A program made the position numbers and the translations under genes. This document shows, in pieces, positions 61,002-64,000 of a stretch of 64,000 nt of DNA (position 1 is the stretch's first letter; each line of letters starts with the position of its first letter). Location of the stretch: positions 310,001-374,000 of the forward strand of contig NZ_CP026031.1 of the NCBI RefSeq assembly GCF_003726095.1. The letters are read 5' to 3'. The notes beneath the pieces are model-generated. The model searched no databases. It was not told where the DNA came from and saw only the letters and a list, made by a program, of their open reading frames with translations. The stretch comes from Niallia circulans. Its GTDB lineage: Bacteria; Bacillota; Bacilli; Bacillales; Cytobacillaceae.

Positions 61002-62240
61002 CTATAAAAAATTAACCGTATTCTTTCTAAATTGTTTAGGAGTAATTCCGGTATACTTTTTAAATACTTTCGTGAAATAGCTTTGATCGGTAAAATGTAA
61101 AAGGGCATGAATATCAGATAAGGAATGTTCTGCAAAAGTCATCAGTTTTTTTGCTTCCTCAATTTTCATTTGCTGTATGTATTCACTAATAGGAATTCCC
61201 ACTTCTTTTTTAAATAAGTTGGATAGGTATTTGGGGCTGATAGATAAATGCTCTGCAATGGACTGTAAGGTTAATGGTTCATAGATATGCTTGTAAATAT
61301 AGTTTCTGCACTGAAAAATCGGTCGCGAATAATTTTCCCTATTTGTTTTAGCTACTTTATCTGCAAATTCATACAAGATATTTTCTGTGAAGAAATGAAT
61401 GTCCTTTATATCTTGTAATTCCTCTAAGTCTTGAATGTAGCGGTCTCCTAAAGAATAGGCGATTTCAGGATGAAGACCGCCTGTAATGGCCGCACGGGTT
61501 GCAAGGGTAATGGTTGCAATAGTTAAATTTTTTTGATTTCTTACTTCATTTTTTTTAGAAAGTTTTCCAAAATGAAAGGAAGTATTTTCTTTAAAGGCTT
61601 TCCAATATGCAAGCAGATGTTCTTTTTGTCCATCTATAATAAATTGATAGAGTTTTTTCTCAGCGATAGGATCATGGTGAAAGGAGGAATTTTGGTGTGT
61701 TTCTAATATGTATTTATTTGCAGTCTTGTCATCGGTTAAATGATTGGGCGATTGCATTTTTGGAATGATAATGTCTTTGTCATAAATCTTGTTATTGTAT
61801 AAAAAATAGATAAGTTTGCAGATTTGTCCTAATTTCGCATTGCTTATGACGGGAAGAGAATAATAATAGTCGCTTAAGGCTTCTTCCAAACCTTTTTTCC
61901 GATAGGCAGTAATCAAGTTATCTATCAGCAGTCTACTTGGTCGTTTAGATAAAACGGGGCCTAAAATAATGGTACCTAAGTTGGCAATCGGAATGATGGA
62001 TACGTTTTCAAAAAAAGGTGTACCTATTATGGCGGGAGACAGAGAATTCTTTCCATTTCTAGGAATGACCTGTCTATAAAAGGATTGTTTAGAAGGATAA
62101 AGAGGATTAATTAGTTCGTTCGCTGTTTTTTCTGCCATTATAGTTCCTTCATTATTAAGTAAAGTAATAGAGATATTTAATATATCTGTCATTAAATTAC
62201 ATATATACTCCAAATTCTTCATATTTAGACGATTTCCCAC
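61002..62240 (-). CDS. AraC-family regulator with large N-terminal sensor
   Basis: 412 residues from GTG at 62240, chosen because GGAGGAG lies six bases upstream; the in-frame TTG at 62273 has none. The N-terminal ~300 residues form a PAS/GAF-like sensor and helical region (LEYICNLMTDILNISITLL, IIPIANLGTIILGPVLS) like that of the YSIRK-type and other sugar-cluster AraC regulators. The last 100 are the AraC helix-turn-helix (LTLQSIAEHLSISPKYLSNLF, SDIHALLHFTDQSYFTKVF). Divergent from the sugar-binding protein gene at 62447, which it probably controls. Confidence 0.88.
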   Translation of the reverse strand: MGNRLNMKNLEYICNLMTDILNISITLLNNEGTIMAEKTANELINPLYPSKQSFYRQVIPRNGKNSLSPAIIGTPFFENVSIIPIANLGTIILGPVLSKRPSRLLIDNLITAYRKKGLEEALSDYYYSLPVISNAKLGQICKLIYFLYNNKIYDKDIIIPKMQSPNHLTDDKTANKYILETHQNSSFHHDPIAEKKLYQFIIDGQKEHLLAYWKAFKENTSFHFGKLSKKNEVRNQKNLTIATITLATRAAITGGLHPEIAYSLGDRYIQDLEELQDIKDIHFFTENILYEFADKVAKTNRENYSRPIFQCRNYIYKHIYEPLTLQSIAEHLSISPKYLSNLFKKEVGIPISEYIQQMKIEEAKKLMTFAEHSLSDIHALLHFTDQSYFTKVFKKYTGITPKQFRKNTVNFL

Positions 62241-62364
62241 TAGATTCTCCTCCATTAAATTGAATGTTGTCAAAATTTAGAGAGTGATAAGGTAGTTGAA
62301 ATACCAAAATAATAGAAATTATACCATAACCATCTTTGATAACAGTATATACTTGGACTACTCA

Positions 62365-62378
62365 GGTAAGCGTTTTCT
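62365..62378. promoter_or_regulatory. cre-like site in the AraC/binding-protein spacer
   Basis: GGTAAGCGTTTTCT (12 of 14 cre positions), 69 bases before the binding-protein start and placed to affect both divergent genes. Confidence 0.45.
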
Positions 62379-62446
62379 ATTCATTTTGTTTTCTTTTTAG
62401 ATTTATAGAAAGCAGAAAAAATCTCTTTTAAAAGGAGTGGAACTTT

Positions 62447-63760
62447 ATGAGGAAAATCTATGGTTTTGTTTTATTATTTCTATTTATGATTGTGTTAGGG
62501 GCATGTAGCAATAGCTCCTCAACGAGTACAGAAGATCTAACCATTCCAGATAATCCAGAGGATATAAAAGGGGATGTCACCGTCTGGGCCTGGGCATTGG
62601 AAGCAAATTATTTAGAAAAGGATGTACTTCCTGCTTTTAATAAGAAATATCCTAATGTAAACGTGAAGGTTGAGCATATTGGTGTTGATCAAGTATATCA
62701 AAAGGTTAGTGCGGGTCTTTCATCAGGGGGAAGCGGATTACCAGATGTAGTACAGGTAGAAAATAATCGTATTCATTCATTTACAGATGATTTTCCTGAT
62801 GCATTTACAAATTTAAGTTCACTTGGCTTTGACAAACATGAAAATGAATTTTCTAAGTCGAAAATAGATGGGTTAAAGGATAAGGATGGAAATATCATTG
62901 CAGCACCAAGAGATTTAGGACCAGTGGGTGTTATCTATCGGACAGATATTTTTGAGGAGGCAGGAGTTGACCCAGCGACTATCAAAACATGGGATGACTA
63001 TATCAAAGCGGGGAAAAAGGTTGTTGAACATACGGGGAAGGCATTTCTAGGAACAGATGGAGATGGATTGCTTAGAATTATGCTGCAGCAGCAAGGAAGC
63101 TATTATTTTACAGAGGATAATAAATTAGATCTTACTTCAGACGCAGCCAAAAAGGCCATTGATATTTTGCAAAAAATGAAGGATGTAGAATTAATTATCT
63201 ACACAAATAACTGGGATGGGCAAGTAGCAGCAATGAAAAATGGAGAGGTCGCAACACAGCCTGGTGCTGTCTGGTGGAGTGGAACGATGATTGAACAAAT
63301 GCCTGAGTTGTCAGGTAAATGGGGCATGTTCCAACTGCCTGCTTTTGAAGAAGGGGGAGGGAGAGCTTCTAATGATGGAGGATCTGCCTTAGCGATTCCA
63401 AGTAAATCGGATAATAAAGTAGCAGCATATGTGTTTGCTGAATTTGCATCAACAGATGTAGAATCACAAATTAAGGCACTTACGAATAGAGGATTATTCC
63501 CAGCGTTATTAGCAGCATATGAAGAGCCGGTTTTCAGTGAAGAACAAGAATATTTTAATAATCAAACATTCTTTAAAGATTTTGCTGATACAGTAACAGA
63601 TATTCCCTCTGTTAATCACAGTAGTGCAGAGCTAGAACTCAGATCCATTATGACAAGTCAAATGGAAGCGTTTTTACTTGAGAATAAACCAGCAGCACAA
63701 ATATTGGAGGATGGAAAGAAACAAGCTGAGCAGCAAACTGGATTGGAATCGAGCAATTAA
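62447..63760 (+). CDS. extracellular sugar-binding lipoprotein
   Basis: 437 residues. Lipoprotein signal with lipobox VLGAC near 17-21 and a Ser-rich linker. Family 1 features: VTVWAWALEANYLEKDVLPAF, YQKVSAGLSSGGSGLPDVVQVE, VAAMKNGEVATQPGAVWWSG. It should feed the permease encoded 94 bases downstream. A cre-like site and a divergent AraC regulator lie upstream. Confidence 0.9.
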   Translation: MRKIYGFVLLFLFMIVLGACSNSSSTSTEDLTIPDNPEDIKGDVTVWAWALEANYLEKDVLPAFNKKYPNVNVKVEHIGVDQVYQKVSAGLSSGGSGLPDVVQVENNRIHSFTDDFPDAFTNLSSLGFDKHENEFSKSKIDGLKDKDGNIIAAPRDLGPVGVIYRTDIFEEAGVDPATIKTWDDYIKAGKKVVEHTGKAFLGTDGDGLLRIMLQQQGSYYFTEDNKLDLTSDAAKKAIDILQKMKDVELIIYTNNWDGQVAAMKNGEVATQPGAVWWSGTMIEQMPELSGKWGMFQLPAFEEGGGRASNDGGSALAIPSKSDNKVAAYVFAEFASTDVESQIKALTNRGLFPALLAAYEEPVFSEEQEYFNNQTFFKDFADTVTDIPSVNHSSAELELRSIMTSQMEAFLLENKPAAQILEDGKKQAEQQTGLESSN

Positions 63761-63780
63761 AAACCATTTTTGCTAAAGGA

Positions 63781-63835
63781 TTAGAGGCTGACTTTGAGAA
63801 TAGCATTTGAACCTATTTTTGAATGCAGCCTCTAA
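63781..63835 (+). other. intercistronic hairpin after the binding-protein gene
   Basis: TTAGAGGCTG pairs with CAGCCTCTAA across a 35-base loop and is followed by A, not T. It resembles stems that stabilise the abundant binding-protein mRNA relative to the permease part. Confidence 0.55.
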
Positions 63836-63853
63836 AAAAGGAGGGGGAGAAGG

Positions 63854-64000
63854 ATGTCGGATAATAAAATGCTAGAAACAGGAACAAATTCATTAACTAT
63901 AAAAAAGAAAAAACAATTTATCACGCCTAAGACCGTTCCTTATCTATTTGTTGGTCCAGCCTTGCTATTGTTTATTGCTTTTACGGTTTATCCTATAATT
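63854..64000 (+). CDS. carbohydrate ABC transporter permease, N-terminal fragment (cut by window edge)
   Basis: Forty-nine codons: MSDNKMLETGTNS, a Lys-rich cytoplasmic stretch, then the first membrane helix PYLFVGPALLLFIAFTVYPI, typical of MalF-type permeases. A strong GGAGGGGGAGAAGG site precedes the ATG. Continues beyond the window. Confidence 0.88.
   Translation, partial: MSDNKMLETGTNSLTIKKKKQFITPKTVPYLFVGPALLLFIAFTVYPII

Overview
The window looks like a chromosomal segment of a low-GC, Gram-positive, spore-forming Bacillaceae bacterium. This rests on strong AGGAGG-type ribosome binding sites, frequent TTG/GTG starts, A+T-rich spacers, and products whose closest known relatives are Bacillus proteins (levansucrase, GltC, YwrD, NasD-type nitrite reductase, ZagA, RpsN2/RpmE2, YkvT, YbdM, OpuF). 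The genus cannot be fixed from the sequence alone. No tRNA, rRNA, CRISPR array or intact insertion sequence was seen.

Layout. 1-4.8 kb (minus): start of levansucrase, an orphan sugar-binding lipoprotein, and a YesN/YesM-type two-component system. 5.2-7.6 kb: a GltC-like LysR regulator divergent from glutamate dehydrogenase. 8.0-10.8 kb: an MFS transporter translationally coupled to a YwrD-like gamma-glutamyltransferase. 11.1-13.1 kb: a chemoreceptor. 13.9-17.1 kb: an A+T-rich PLD-helicase-DUF3427 gene convergent with a NUDIX hydrolase, a possible defence or repair island, followed by a G+C-rich structured Bacillaceae repeat. 17.6-19.1 kb: a GH1 6-phospho-beta-glucosidase. 19.4-25.2 kb: an assimilatory or detoxifying nitrite reductase operon with siroheme genes and a nitrite channel. 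25.4-30.7 kb (minus): an enhancer-binding-protein-like regulator, a FabK-like flavoprotein, an oxalate/formate-type antiporter and an acyl-CoA transferase. 31-34 kb: small hypothetical genes and a broken esterase gene. 34.3-37.2 kb: a Zur-controlled zinc-starvation block (zagA, rpsN2, rpmE2) running into a class I aldolase. 37.3-38.8 kb (minus): an Fnr-controlled DUF1858/DUF438 pair. 39.1-45.6 kb: an ascorbate-family PTS with a SIS isomerase, two aldolases and a PRD regulator. 45.7-46.1 kb: gene debris including an iolA-like fragment. 46.3-55.7 kb: an AraC-controlled ABC sugar uptake cluster with two Gfo/Idh/MocA dehydrogenases and three TIM-barrel isomerase/lyase-type genes. 56-57.7 kb: a LysM/SleB-type hydrolase, a small protein kinase and a small basic protein. 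58-60.7 kb (minus): an OpuF-like osmoprotectant importer. 61-64 kb: an AraC regulator and the start of another sugar ABC importer.

Genes working together. Carbon acquisition dominates: a PTS, two ABC sugar systems without their own ATPase, a GH1 enzyme and levansucrase, with several cre (CcpA) candidates. A second theme is low-oxygen and nitrogen-oxide physiology. Perfect Fnr boxes (TGTGA-N6-TCACA) lie at the nitrite reductase operon, the CoA-transferase operon, the DUF1858/DUF438 operon (at exactly -41.5 from a good -10 box), and, oddly, between the nirC stop codon and its terminator. A third theme is zinc sparing: three Zur boxes precede metallochaperone and zinc-free ribosomal protein genes, and a metal-independent aldolase follows directly.

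The strongest candidates for something undescribed are the PLD-helicase/NUDIX pair, the oxidoreductase-isomerase sugar cluster, the PTS/SIS/double-aldolase pathway, the aldolase attached to the Zur block, and a likely ATT start codon on the OpuFB-like gene. All functional calls come from reading motifs and family resemblance; no database search was run.
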